This document shows positions 1 to 6,616 of a stretch of 64,000 nucleotides of DNA, in pieces (within the stretch, counting starts at the first letter, position 1; each line of letters begins with the position of its first letter). Source of the stretch: Polaribacter aquimarinus. Its GTDB lineage: Bacteria; Bacteroidota; Bacteroidia; Flavobacteriales; Flavobacteriaceae. The stretch is taken from NCBI RefSeq assembly GCF_003129485.1, contig NZ_QFFG01000004.1, positions 186,001-250,000 of the forward strand, in the 5' to 3' direction. The notes below the pieces were generated by a model. That model had not been told where the DNA came from, made no database searches, and saw only the letters and a program-made list of their open reading frames with translations. Made by a program: the position numbers and the translations under genes.

Positions 1-329
1 GATTATCTTTTAAGTTTGTAGCAGATAGAAAAAAAGCTGCTGTTTGTTTAGACATTGAAACCCCGGATGAATTGGTCAACTTATTGTATTACGAACAAAT
101 GATTTCTTTAAAAACTTTACTAGAAAATGAACTTCCAGAAGTTATTTTTGATGATGGTTATCAATTAGAAAACGGAAAGCAAATTCATAGAATTTATGTT
201 CCATTTGATGGTAAATTTAGTATTCATAACAAAAATACATGGAGAGATTGCTATGAATTTTATATTGAGACCATGAACGCATTTGAGCTCTTCTATTATG
301 AATATGAAGACGTTATTAAGAATATATAA
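1..329 (+). CDS. DUF4268 domain protein, 5' end outside window
   Basis: The reading frame is open from the first bases of the window to the TAA at 327-329, so this is the 3' part of a longer gene. Roughly 108 C-terminal residues are visible. The first TTG (72) is not needed as a start, because the codons before it read on as FKFVADRKKAAVCLDIE, which belongs to the same domain. The segment with GKQIHRIYV, SIHNKNTWRD and a terminal FYYEYED resembles the DUF4268 family, small cytoplasmic proteins of unknown function that are common in Flavobacteriia. No catalytic motif is evident. It lies upstream of a structured intergenic repeat and is not obviously in an operon with the minus-strand gene that follows. 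The family call is from recognition of the conserved tail only. Confidence 0.65.
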   Translation, partial: LSFKFVADRKKAAVCLDIETPDELVNLLYYEQMISLKTLLENELPEVIFDDGYQLENGKQIHRIYVPFDGKFSIHNKNTWRDCYEFYIETMNAFELFYYEYEDVIKNI

Positions 330-360
330 ACTTCTCTTTTAATCTAAAAATTAACAAATA

Positions 361-442
361 CACCTACGTTAAGGATTGCAACGGCATCCCCTGAACCTGT
401 TTCAGGGATATAGTGAAAAGCCCGACCTGAAAGGTAACGCCC
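361..442. repeat. dispersed structured intergenic repeat, copy 1
   Basis: It opens with ACGTTAAGGATTGCAACGG, contains an inner hairpin (CCCTGAA...TTCAGGG, 388-406) and closes with AAAGCCCGACCTGAAAGG and AACGCCC. The same start and end blocks flank a different inner hairpin at 44931-45023. The terminal CGTT/AACG pairs could close the structure. It lies between convergent genes. It resembles a repeat I know as common in Polaribacter-like genomes and may correspond to the flavo-1 structured RNA class; that identity is not established here. Confidence 0.6.
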
Positions 443-490
443 TTAAAAATCACCCAAAAGAGCGATTTTATTGCTACCATATTTCTTTTT

Positions 491-829
491 CTATTTTATA
501 AAATTGATACTAAAAGGATAACTTGGAGCTTCGTTATTACTCGCTTTTACAGCATTAATTATAGGGAAAATTAAATAGAAAAACCCAATTGCAATTAATC
601 CTAGAATACCTAATCCTAATAATAAAATTAAAGGAATACAAATTAAAATATAGATAAACATAGAAATTCTAAAGTTTAAAATTGCTTTTCCGTGCGCATC
701 CATATCTAAAACTTCATCTTTTTTTGTAAGCCATAAAATTAATGGTACTATAAAACCACCAATACCCGTTACAAAATCTAATAATTGGCTTAAATGTGTA
801 AGTACTAATAATTGTCTGTTTTGTTTCAT
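491..829 (-). CDS. DUF4870 domain membrane protein
   Basis: A 112-residue integral membrane protein. Residues 1-35 carry a polar start (MKQNRQLLVLTHLSQLLDF) followed by a first hydrophobic segment with GGFIVPLILW. A polar stretch with KKDEVLDMDAHGKAILNFRIS leads to a long hydrophobic block (about residues 55-93) that can form two helices. This layout, including the conserved HGKAILNFRIS and the late I-NAVKA motif, is typical of DUF4870 (TIC20-like small membrane proteins of unknown function). Length matches the family. It is monocistronic, divergent from mnmE (102-bp gap), with its 3' end facing the structured repeat at 361-442. Function unknown; probably inner membrane. Confidence 0.85.
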   Translation of the reverse strand: MKQNRQLLVLTHLSQLLDFVTGIGGFIVPLILWLTKKDEVLDMDAHGKAILNFRISMFIYILICIPLILLLGLGILGLIAIGFFYLIFPIINAVKASNNEAPSYPFSINFIK

Positions 830-918
830 TTTTATATTTAAAGTTTAGTTATGTACTTATTTGACGCACAAATTCTTGTTTTGTTACAAAGATACATTTA
901 CAAACTAATTAAGCTGTG

Positions 919-926
919 TATATTTG
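919..926 (+). promoter_or_regulatory. -7 promoter element (TATATTTG) for mnmE
   Basis: TATATTTG fits the Bacteroidota -7 consensus TAnnTTTG and ends 4 bases before the mnmE ATG at 931. Transcription would therefore start at or just before the ATG, giving a leaderless or nearly leaderless mRNA. This position also argues against the GTG at 916 as start. Confidence 0.5.
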
Positions 927-930
927 CAAT

Positions 931-2319
931 ATGATTAAAAACGATACTATTATTGCTTTAGCTACTCCTTCTGGAGTTGGTGCAATTTCTGTAATTAGAC
1001 TTTCTGGAGAAAATGCAATTAGCATTGTTAATACATTCTTTAAATCTGTTAAAAAAGGAAAATCGCTTAAAAACCAGAAATCGCATACTATTCATTTAGG
1101 TCATATTATTAATAATACTGTGATTATAGATGAAGTTTTAGTGTCTGTTTTTAAAAATCCAAATTCTTATACAGGAGAAAATGTGGTGGAAATTTCTTGT
1201 CATGGATCGAGTTTTATTCAACAAGAAATTATTCAGTTATTTTTACAAAATGGTTGTAGAATGGCTGATAATGGTGAATTTACCATGCGTGCTTTTTTGA
1301 ATGGAAAGATGGATTTATCTCAAGCAGAAGCTGTTGCTGATGTCATTGCTTCGAACTCAGCTGCAAGTCATCAAATGGCAATTCAACAAATGCGAGGTGG
1401 AATTACTAATGAATTAAAAGAATTAAGAGTTCAATTACTAGATTTTGCTGCTTTAATAGAGTTAGAGCTCGATTTTTCTGGAGAAGACGTAGAATTTGCA
1501 GATAGAACCAAATTTAAAGAATTAGTCGCAAAAATCTCTTTTGTTTTAAAACGTTTAATCGATTCTTTTTCTTTTGGTAATGCCATGAAAAATGGTATTC
1601 CGGTTGCTATTATTGGAGAACCTAATGTTGGAAAATCTACACTTTTAAATGCACTTTTAAATGAAGAAAAAGCCATTGTTTCTGAGATTGCAGGTACTAC
1701 AAGAGATGCTATAGAAGATGAGTTGATTATTGATGGTGTTGCTTTCAGGTTTATTGATACTGCAGGAATTAGAGAAACCAAAGATGTTGTAGAGAATATC
1801 GGAATTAAAAAAGCGTACGAAAAAGCAGAAAATGCACAATTGATAATTTTTATTATAGACCCTAGAAAAGAGAAAAAAGAACAAAGACAACAAGAAATTG
1901 ACAGCATTAAAAAGCGTTTTCCTAATAAAAGACTTTTAGTTATTGCCAATAAAACAGATTTAATTTCTACTGATGAAATTGAAAATTTAAAATCAGAAAT
2001 TGAAAATTTAATTCCTCTTTCAGCAAAAAACAAAACTGGAATGGATGGACTTAAAAATGAGTTAACTTCTTTAGTAAATATTGGTGCTTTGAGTAATAAT
2101 GAAACTATTGTTACCAATTCTCGTCATTTTGAAGCACTGAATAATGCATTAATGGCTATAAACTCTGTTCAGGAAGGTATTGATTTAGAAATTTCTACAG
2201 ATTTGTTTTCTATTGATATTAGAGAATGTCTGCGTCATTTAGGCAACATTACTGGAGAATATGACATTGACAAAGACATTTTAGGGCATATTTTTGGAAA
2301 CTTTTGTATTGGAAAGTAA
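931..2319 (+). CDS. mnmE: tRNA uridine-5-carboxymethylaminomethyl(34) synthesis GTPase MnmE
   Basis: MnmE (TrmE/ThdF), with MnmG, modifies U34 of tRNAs in the cytoplasm. The 462-residue product has the family layout: an N-terminal folate-binding domain (MIKNDTIIALATPSGVGA), a helical domain, an inserted G domain with P-loop GEPNVGKS (residues 229-236), switch/G3 DTAG and G4 NKTD, and the C-terminal FCIGK whose Cys459 is the catalytic position of the family. Length is normal. The ATG at 931 is chosen over the in-frame GTG at 916, which lies before the -7 box. The last 15 bases (2305-2319) are the left attachment site of the integrated element that follows; the protein end is nevertheless intact, so the element restores the coding sequence. 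The displaced original 3' end is probably at 32537-32551. Confidence 0.97.
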   Translation: MIKNDTIIALATPSGVGAISVIRLSGENAISIVNTFFKSVKKGKSLKNQKSHTIHLGHIINNTVIIDEVLVSVFKNPNSYTGENVVEISCHGSSFIQQEIIQLFLQNGCRMADNGEFTMRAFLNGKMDLSQAEAVADVIASNSAASHQMAIQQMRGGITNELKELRVQLLDFAALIELELDFSGEDVEFADRTKFKELVAKISFVLKRLIDSFSFGNAMKNGIPVAIIGEPNVGKSTLLNALLNEEKAIVSEIAGTTRDAIEDELIIDGVAFRFIDTAGIRETKDVVENIGIKKAYEKAENAQLIIFIIDPRKEKKEQRQQEIDSIKKRFPNKRLLVIANKTDLISTDEIENLKSEIENLIPLSAKNKTGMDGLKNELTSLVNIGALSNNETIVTNSRHFEALNNALMAINSVQEGIDLEISTDLFSIDIRECLRHLGNITGEYDIDKDILGHIFGNFCIGK

Positions 2320-2320
2320 T
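2305..2320 (+). other. attL core inside the mnmE 3' end
   Basis: TGTATTGGAAAGTAAT, spanning the codons for CIGK and the stop of mnmE. It pairs with 32537-32552. The two mismatches (2310 and 2316) are third-codon positions, as expected if the element carries a substitute 3' end. The exact crossover point cannot be set; the identical blocks are TTGTAT, GGAAA and TAAT. Confidence 0.75.
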
Positions 2321-2384
2321 TACCTTTCTTTTATTACATAACTACTTGTTTTTCTTTAATTTAACCAAATATATCTTCCTTTAT

Positions 2385-2455
2385 TTGTTGCTTATTAGCT
2401 CTTTTTTGATTAAATTCGTTGTATAATCGTTGCCTTATTTCATTATTTGTTGCCC
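2385..2455 (+). repeat. candidate integrase arm-binding repeats, left end
   Basis: Three copies of a TTTGTTGCCC-like motif: TTTGTTGCTT (2385-2394), ATCGTTGCCT (2426-2435) and TTTGTTGCCC (2446-2455). The same motif, in either orientation, occurs near the right end (31594-31613 and 32487-32496). Short direct repeats flanking the core are the usual arm sites of tyrosine integrases; binding is inferred. The rest of the 2320-2540 gap shows no gene. Confidence 0.5.
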
Positions 2456-2540
2456 AAATAGATAAATAAAAACACATAGGAAATATTATGCACCATAATG
2501 CTACCTATTGACCCATAAGGCTACTTAACGCACCAAAAGG

Positions 2541-2906
2541 ATGAGTAGTAACATATATCTTTTAAAAAATTGTCAGCAATGTAATAAGACATTTACAGCG
2601 CGAACAACAGTAACTAAGTATTGTAGTAATTCTTGTGGCAAGAAAGCTTGGAAACTAAGAAAAAGACAAGAAAAAATAAATGCTGCTATTTCTGAAACTG
2701 AAATAAAAAACGAAACAATCAATAATACTAATACAGTTCTTAATACAAATAAAGAATACTTAAGTATTACAGAAGCTTCTCAACTTATTGGTGTTAGCAG
2801 GTGGACCATTCAGAGAATGGTTCAAAATGGACGATTAAAAGCTGTACCATTTGGTAGAAAAAGAATAGTATCTAAAAAACAAATTGAAAATTTATTTAAT
2901 GAATAA
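2541..2906 (+). CDS. Zn-finger plus helix-turn-helix DNA-binding protein (excisionase-like)
   Basis: A 121-residue protein with two parts. Residues about 8-40 contain CQQC...CSNSC, four cysteines spaced like a small treble-clef or ribbon zinc finger, followed by a basic stretch KKAWKLRKRQEK. After a polar linker, residues about 73-121 form a MerR/excisionase-type winged helix-turn-helix (LSITEASQLIGVSRWTIQRM, then GRLKAVPFGRKRIVSKKQIE). It sits 3 bp before the integrase gene and between it and attL, the usual place for a recombination directionality factor or integrase regulator. That role is inferred from the domain and position. The zinc finger fused to the excisionase fold is a pattern seen in Bacteroidota integrative elements. 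Confidence 0.75.
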   Translation: MSSNIYLLKNCQQCNKTFTARTTVTKYCSNSCGKKAWKLRKRQEKINAAISETEIKNETINNTNTVLNTNKEYLSITEASQLIGVSRWTIQRMVQNGRLKAVPFGRKRIVSKKQIENLFNE

Positions 2907-2909
2907 GCT

Positions 2910-4004
2910 ATGAAAGTAACGCTAAGAAAAAGAAAGAAGAATAAAAATATAAGTTTATACCTCGACTATTATCATAAAGGTAAAAGAAAAACTGAATATT
3001 TAAGACTATACCTCACTCCTAACCCTAAAACTACAACAGAAAGAGAGGTTAATAAAAAAACCTTACAACTAGCTGAAACTATTTGCGCACAAAGACAGAT
3101 TGAATTACAAAATGGAATCTATGGTTTTGATAATATTGAAAAATTAAAAGGCAGTTTTATTAGTTACATTAAGACATTAGCTGAAACCAAAAACAATAGT
3201 GCTGGTAATTATGGCAATTGGAATAGTATGTTAAAACATCTTGATAAATTTTGTCCAAATGATATAAGCTTTAAAGATGTTGATAAAACGTTTGTAGAGA
3301 ATTTCAGAAACTATTTAGATAAAGATGCCATTGGTAGAGCAAATAAAAAACTATCTCAAAACTCAAAGCATTCTTATTTTGGTAAATTTATGGCTGCACT
3401 AAAACAAGCTGTTAAAGATGATATTCTAAAAATTAATCCTGGGCAAAATGTAAAGCATTTTAAACAAGGAGAACCTCAACGTGAATTTCTAACCTTAGAT
3501 GAATTACAAGCAGCAGCAAAAACAGAATGTGAAATTCCTATTTTAAAAACCGCTTTTATATTTTCTACTTTAACAGGCTTAAGATGGTCTGATATAGTAA
3601 AATTAAAATGGTCAGAAATTCAACATTCTAAAGAAATGGGATATTACATCAGATTCACTCAAAAGAAAACAAAAGGAACACAAACCCTTCCTATATCAGA
3701 ACAAGCAAGAACATTATTAGGTGAAGAAGATAATCAAGAAAACCAAATTTTTAAAGGTTTGAATTATAGTGCTTGGTCAAATTTAAAATTACAACAGTGG
3801 ATGATGAAAGCAGGAATAACAAAAACAATAACTTTCCATTGTGCAAGACACACCTATGCTACCCTACAATTAACACTAGGAACAGATATTTATACAGTTT
3901 CAAAACTATTAGGACATAAAGAATTAAGAACAACTCAAATATATGCCAAAGTTATTGATGACAAAAAAAGAGAAGCTGCTAACAAAATAAATTTAGACTT
4001 ATAA
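2910..4004 (+). CDS. site-specific tyrosine recombinase (integrase)
   Basis: A 364-residue tyrosine recombinase. The N-terminal part (to about residue 90) has the arm-binding-like fold of Bacteroidota integrases (VTLRKRKKNKNISLYLDYY), the middle a SAM-like core-binding domain (GSFISYIKTLAETKNNSAGN), and the C-terminal half the catalytic domain. Catalytic residues visible are Arg225 (TGLRWSDI), His310 and Arg313 (HCARHTY), His336 (LLGHKEL) and the nucleophile Tyr345 (TTQIYAKV). All expected residues are present, so it should be active. It starts 3 bp after the HTH gene, and its stop overlaps the ATG of the next gene by one base (TAATG), indicating one transcript. It is the likely catalyst of insertion into the mnmE 3' end. 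Confidence 0.95.
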   Translation: MKVTLRKRKKNKNISLYLDYYHKGKRKTEYLRLYLTPNPKTTTEREVNKKTLQLAETICAQRQIELQNGIYGFDNIEKLKGSFISYIKTLAETKNNSAGNYGNWNSMLKHLDKFCPNDISFKDVDKTFVENFRNYLDKDAIGRANKKLSQNSKHSYFGKFMAALKQAVKDDILKINPGQNVKHFKQGEPQREFLTLDELQAAAKTECEIPILKTAFIFSTLTGLRWSDIVKLKWSEIQHSKEMGYYIRFTQKKTKGTQTLPISEQARTLLGEEDNQENQIFKGLNYSAWSNLKLQQWMMKAGITKTITFHCARHTYATLQLTLGTDIYTVSKLLGHKELRTTQIYAKVIDDKKREAANKINLDL

Positions 4005-4969
4005 TGATAAACGATATTTACGCTTCCTTAATTTCCATAACAGAAGGAATCCATAAGGACAAAAAAAACGAACGTGATTATAAAGAACTGAATAATAATT
4101 TTAAAAACAGCGTTGCTTACAAAACTCCTCCTCTATTTACAATAAGTTTTACCGAAAAAGATTTTGGAGCTAAACGAAAATATTATAAAAAATTAATTGA
4201 TATTGAAACTTGCAATAAGTTTAATAAATTAATTGATAGCTTTCCAGAGAATGCAATAGAACACGAACATATTTTCAATTATCAAAAAATCTTTGACCAA
4301 TACAAACATCATCTACGAAATGTAGATAATTACATCAAAAAATATAATTTTCATAGAGAAAACATCCAAGAAGAGAACACCTTTGTTATTCAGTATTTAA
4401 AAACAAATATGATCTGGTTGTATTTAGAATTACAAGAACGATTTGCTGAATATGGTGAAGAAGACAGATTTACAGTTGAGGAAATCTATAAACACCATTT
4501 TAATGAAGTTTTAAATGAATACGATATTGTTAAAAACAAGGATAAAACCACTAATAAAACAGAATTAAAATCAAATACAAAAGTCTCTAAGAAGCTAAAT
4601 AAAAAAGTTTCATTTGGTTATTTAAAAGAAGATAAAAATTGGCTTTTAAAAATTTTAAAAAGATTACAGTTTAGTATTGATTTACTAGACACTTCAACAG
4701 ATGTAGAAGATTTATATAAATTATTATTGACTGAAAATTTCAATCAAATTGAAAAGAAAATATATTTAGATTGTAAGACAACTGAATTTAAGTACGTTGT
4801 AAATAAATTAAAAATGCATTTTAAAAACTTGAATCCTACAATAATAGAATCTACAGGTCTATTTTATACTAAACTAGGGAAACCTTTAACTGCTCAAAAC
4901 CTATATTCTAAAAATAACAATCCGTTAAAAAAAGAAAGTATAGACAATATCTTCAAACAAATACAATAA
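4004..4969 (+). CDS. unknown protein translationally coupled to the integrase
   Basis: A 321-residue soluble protein that I do not recognise. It is rich in Lys, Asn, Glu and aromatic residues. There is no signal peptide, membrane segment or clear catalytic motif. A helical N-terminal half (residues 1-185) is followed by a Lys/Thr-rich linker and a C-terminal block that begins SFGYLKEDKNWLLKILKRL and contains CKTTEFKYVVNKLKMHF, which looks like a compact folded domain. Start and integrase stop overlap as TAATG, so translation is coupled, and a strong hairpin follows the stop (4972-5002). This suggests a role in integration, excision or its control; RteC-like excision regulators occupy comparable positions in some Bacteroidota elements, but no such homology is shown here. 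Confidence 0.6.
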   Translation: MINDIYASLISITEGIHKDKKNERDYKELNNNFKNSVAYKTPPLFTISFTEKDFGAKRKYYKKLIDIETCNKFNKLIDSFPENAIEHEHIFNYQKIFDQYKHHLRNVDNYIKKYNFHRENIQEENTFVIQYLKTNMIWLYLELQERFAEYGEEDRFTVEEIYKHHFNEVLNEYDIVKNKDKTTNKTELKSNTKVSKKLNKKVSFGYLKEDKNWLLKILKRLQFSIDLLDTSTDVEDLYKLLLTENFNQIEKKIYLDCKTTEFKYVVNKLKMHFKNLNPTIIESTGLFYTKLGKPLTAQNLYSKNNNPLKKESIDNIFKQIQ

Positions 4970-4971
4970 AA

Positions 4972-5002
4972 AACAATGAGATTTATTAGAAATCTCATTG
5001 TT
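4972..5002 (+). terminator. perfect 13-bp hairpin after the integrase operon
   Basis: AACAATGAGATTT (4972-4984), a 5-base loop, then AAATCTCATTGTT (4990-5002). It lies 2 bp after the stop of the 4004-4969 gene. The following bases (ATCTCCC) lack a T-run, so it may be a weak terminator or an mRNA 3' stabiliser. Confidence 0.55.
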
Positions 5003-5065
5003 ATCTCCCACTCACCTAAAACTCTCACACTTTAAAAATCATTGTTTTTAAACCTTTGTATCGTT

Positions 5066-5085
5066 CTTGATAACCAAGAATGACA
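5066..5085 (+). promoter_or_regulatory. inverted repeat upstream of the HTH gene pair
   Basis: TTCTTGATAACCAAGAA is a 6-bp perfect dyad around ATAAC, about 40 bp before the first HTH gene. It follows TTTGTATCG, which could be part of a promoter. A binding site for one of the two downstream HTH proteins is a reasonable guess, nothing more. Confidence 0.3.
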
Positions 5086-5125
5086 TTTGGCCAGATGTCC
5101 TAATTTATTTTAAATCAATTTAAAG

Positions 5126-5428
5126 ATGGACACAAATATCATCGAAAAATTAAACAGCATTGAAAAACTCATAATTGAGCATCAAACAATGCAAAAGCAA
5201 GTATTAAATTTTAATGAAACGTGTAAGTATTTAGAGTTATCTCAATCTCACTTATACAAACTAACTAGTACAGGAGCAATTCCACATTACAAACCAAATG
5301 GTAAAAAAATCTATTTCAATAGACCAGAATTAGACCAATGGTTGTTACGTAATAAAATTGAATCGCAAGACGAAATCGAACAGCAAGCTGCTAATTATTT
5401 GATTAATGCAAAAACGGTAAAGCTATGA
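5126..5428 (+). CDS. small helix-turn-helix DNA-binding protein
   Basis: A 100-residue protein. A short N-terminal coiled-coil-like stretch (NIIEKLNSIEKLIIEHQTMQ) precedes an excisionase/HTH_17-type winged helix-turn-helix: LNFNETCKYLELSQSHLYKL, then GAIPHYKPNGKKIYFNRPEL and DQWL. This is the family annotated as helix-turn-helix domain-containing protein in Bacteroidota elements. Its stop overlaps the next gene's ATG by 4 bases, so the two HTH proteins are made together. They precede primase and helicase-like genes, an order that recurs in integrative elements of Bacteroidota. The likely role is control of element excision or replication; the target is not known. Confidence 0.8.
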   Translation: MDTNIIEKLNSIEKLIIEHQTMQKQVLNFNETCKYLELSQSHLYKLTSTGAIPHYKPNGKKIYFNRPELDQWLLRNKIESQDEIEQQAANYLINAKTVKL

Positions 5429-5721
5429 CTGAAATAATCGATTTGCTACTAACAATGTCTCAAGAAATAAAAGACATTAAAGCACGTATAGATTTAATCA
5501 AATATCAAAAAGCTGAAAAGCTAAAAGATAATTGGATAGACAATCAAGAAGTAATGCAAACCTTACACATTAGTAAAAGAACATTACAAACTTTTAGAAC
5601 AAATGGAACAATACCATATAGTAAGATTCAAGGTAAATTTTACTATAAAGTATCTGATATAGAGCAAATACTGCAAGACAATTACTACAACCATAATTTT
5701 AGAAAAGATGGAAATAAGTAA
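5425..5721 (+). CDS. second small helix-turn-helix DNA-binding protein
   Basis: A 98-residue protein of the same architecture as its upstream neighbour. An N-terminal amphipathic helix (EIIDLLLTMSQEIKDIKARI) is followed by a winged helix-turn-helix (WIDNQEVMQTLHISKRTLQT, NGTIPYSKIQGKFYYKVSDI). It overlaps the upstream gene by 4 bases and the downstream primase-like gene by 14 bases, so all three are translationally linked. The two HTH proteins are related but clearly diverged, consistent with an old duplication or a heteromeric pair. A role as accessory DNA-binding factor of the element is inferred from context. Confidence 0.8.
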   Translation: MTEIIDLLLTMSQEIKDIKARIDLIKYQKAEKLKDNWIDNQEVMQTLHISKRTLQTFRTNGTIPYSKIQGKFYYKVSDIEQILQDNYYNHNFRKDGNK

Positions 5722-6616
5722 AGCAGCAATACTAAACAAAACACATTATGGCATCAATATTTATGCTTATGTATTAAAGCAGTATTATTCAAATCAAACA
5801 GTTCTTTCCTTAACAGGAAGGAGCTGTAAAATAATCAAGAATCCTTTTAATAAAGATAAAGAGACTTTAAAAATTACGATTGAAAATAATATTGCTATTC
5901 ATATAGATACTGAATTAAGTAGTTTTAAAGGAGATGTTTTTGATTTTGCTCAATTGTATTTTGATACTGAAAATTCTGAACAGTTGCTTATAAAAATAAG
6001 TGTAGCGTTACAATTAAATTTAAAATCGAAACCTAAAGAAGAAGATAAATTCTTTCACAATGCAGAAAATACTTGGATTGCAAAATGTAGCTTTTTCAAA
6101 GCTCCAATTAGAAATGTTTTTCCTGCATATACTTTATGGCTTCATCAAATACATAGCTTAATCATTAGTACTAAATATAAAAGTGCTACAGAAAGTTATA
6201 GAAAAATAACTGATACAAAAGAAGCACGAAAATTCAAAGCAAACAATTTCGACTATGTAACTTTTTCAGGAATTTTTAAGAAAAGAAATGACAAAGAATT
6301 AATCAAACATTCAAATTTGTTAACCTTAGATTTCGACCATTTAGAAAATATCATTGAACTAAAAAAACATTTACTAAATGATGATTATTTTGATACTGAA
6401 CTATTATTTACCTCACCTTCTGGTAAAGGTTTAAAATGGATTATTAGAGTAGAGATTTCTGAGATAACACATTCAGAATATTTTAAGGCAGTAGCCAATT
6501 ATTTAAGTTTCACCTATAACATAGAAGTAGACCAATCAGGTAAAGACGTTTCCAGAGCTTGTTTTTTATCATATGATCCAACTGCTTTTATAAATAAAAG
6601 ACATCAATTAGTATGA
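5708..6616 (+). CDS. VirE_N/BT4734-like primase-type protein
   Basis: A 302-residue protein with two parts. The N-terminal region (about 1-105) resembles the CHC2-type domain found before primases, including GDVFDFAQLYF at about 75-85, but the usual zinc-ligating cysteines are not obvious; only scattered Cys remain (for example GRSCKIIKNPF). The C-terminal region (about 170-302) has the VirE_N (BT4734-like) signature: YVTFSGIFKKRNDKELIKHS, LLTLDFDHL, LFTSPSGKGLKWIIRV and DQSGKDVSRACFLSYDP. Such proteins resemble the archaeo-eukaryotic primase fold. The gene overlaps the preceding HTH gene and, by 4 bases, the DUF3987 gene downstream. Together they probably act as a split primase-helicase for replication of the excised element; that function is inferred. 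Confidence 0.8.
   Translation: MEISKAAILNKTHYGINIYAYVLKQYYSNQTVLSLTGRSCKIIKNPFNKDKETLKITIENNIAIHIDTELSSFKGDVFDFAQLYFDTENSEQLLIKISVALQLNLKSKPKEEDKFFHNAENTWIAKCSFFKAPIRNVFPAYTLWLHQIHSLIISTKYKSATESYRKITDTKEARKFKANNFDYVTFSGIFKKRNDKELIKHSNLLTLDFDHLENIIELKKHLLNDDYFDTELLFTSPSGKGLKWIIRVEISEITHSEYFKAVANYLSFTYNIEVDQSGKDVSRACFLSYDPTAFINKRHQLV

Noticed and set aside
916..930. GTG at 916 as mnmE start
   Set aside because: It lies before the TATATTTG promoter box, and the conserved MnmE N-terminus begins at ATG 931.
1431..2117. A 228-codon open frame on the minus strand inside mnmE
   Set aside because: It is antisense to a clearly conserved GTPase gene, has low-complexity Ser/Ile/Phe composition and no family resemblance. 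The mnmE frame explains the region.
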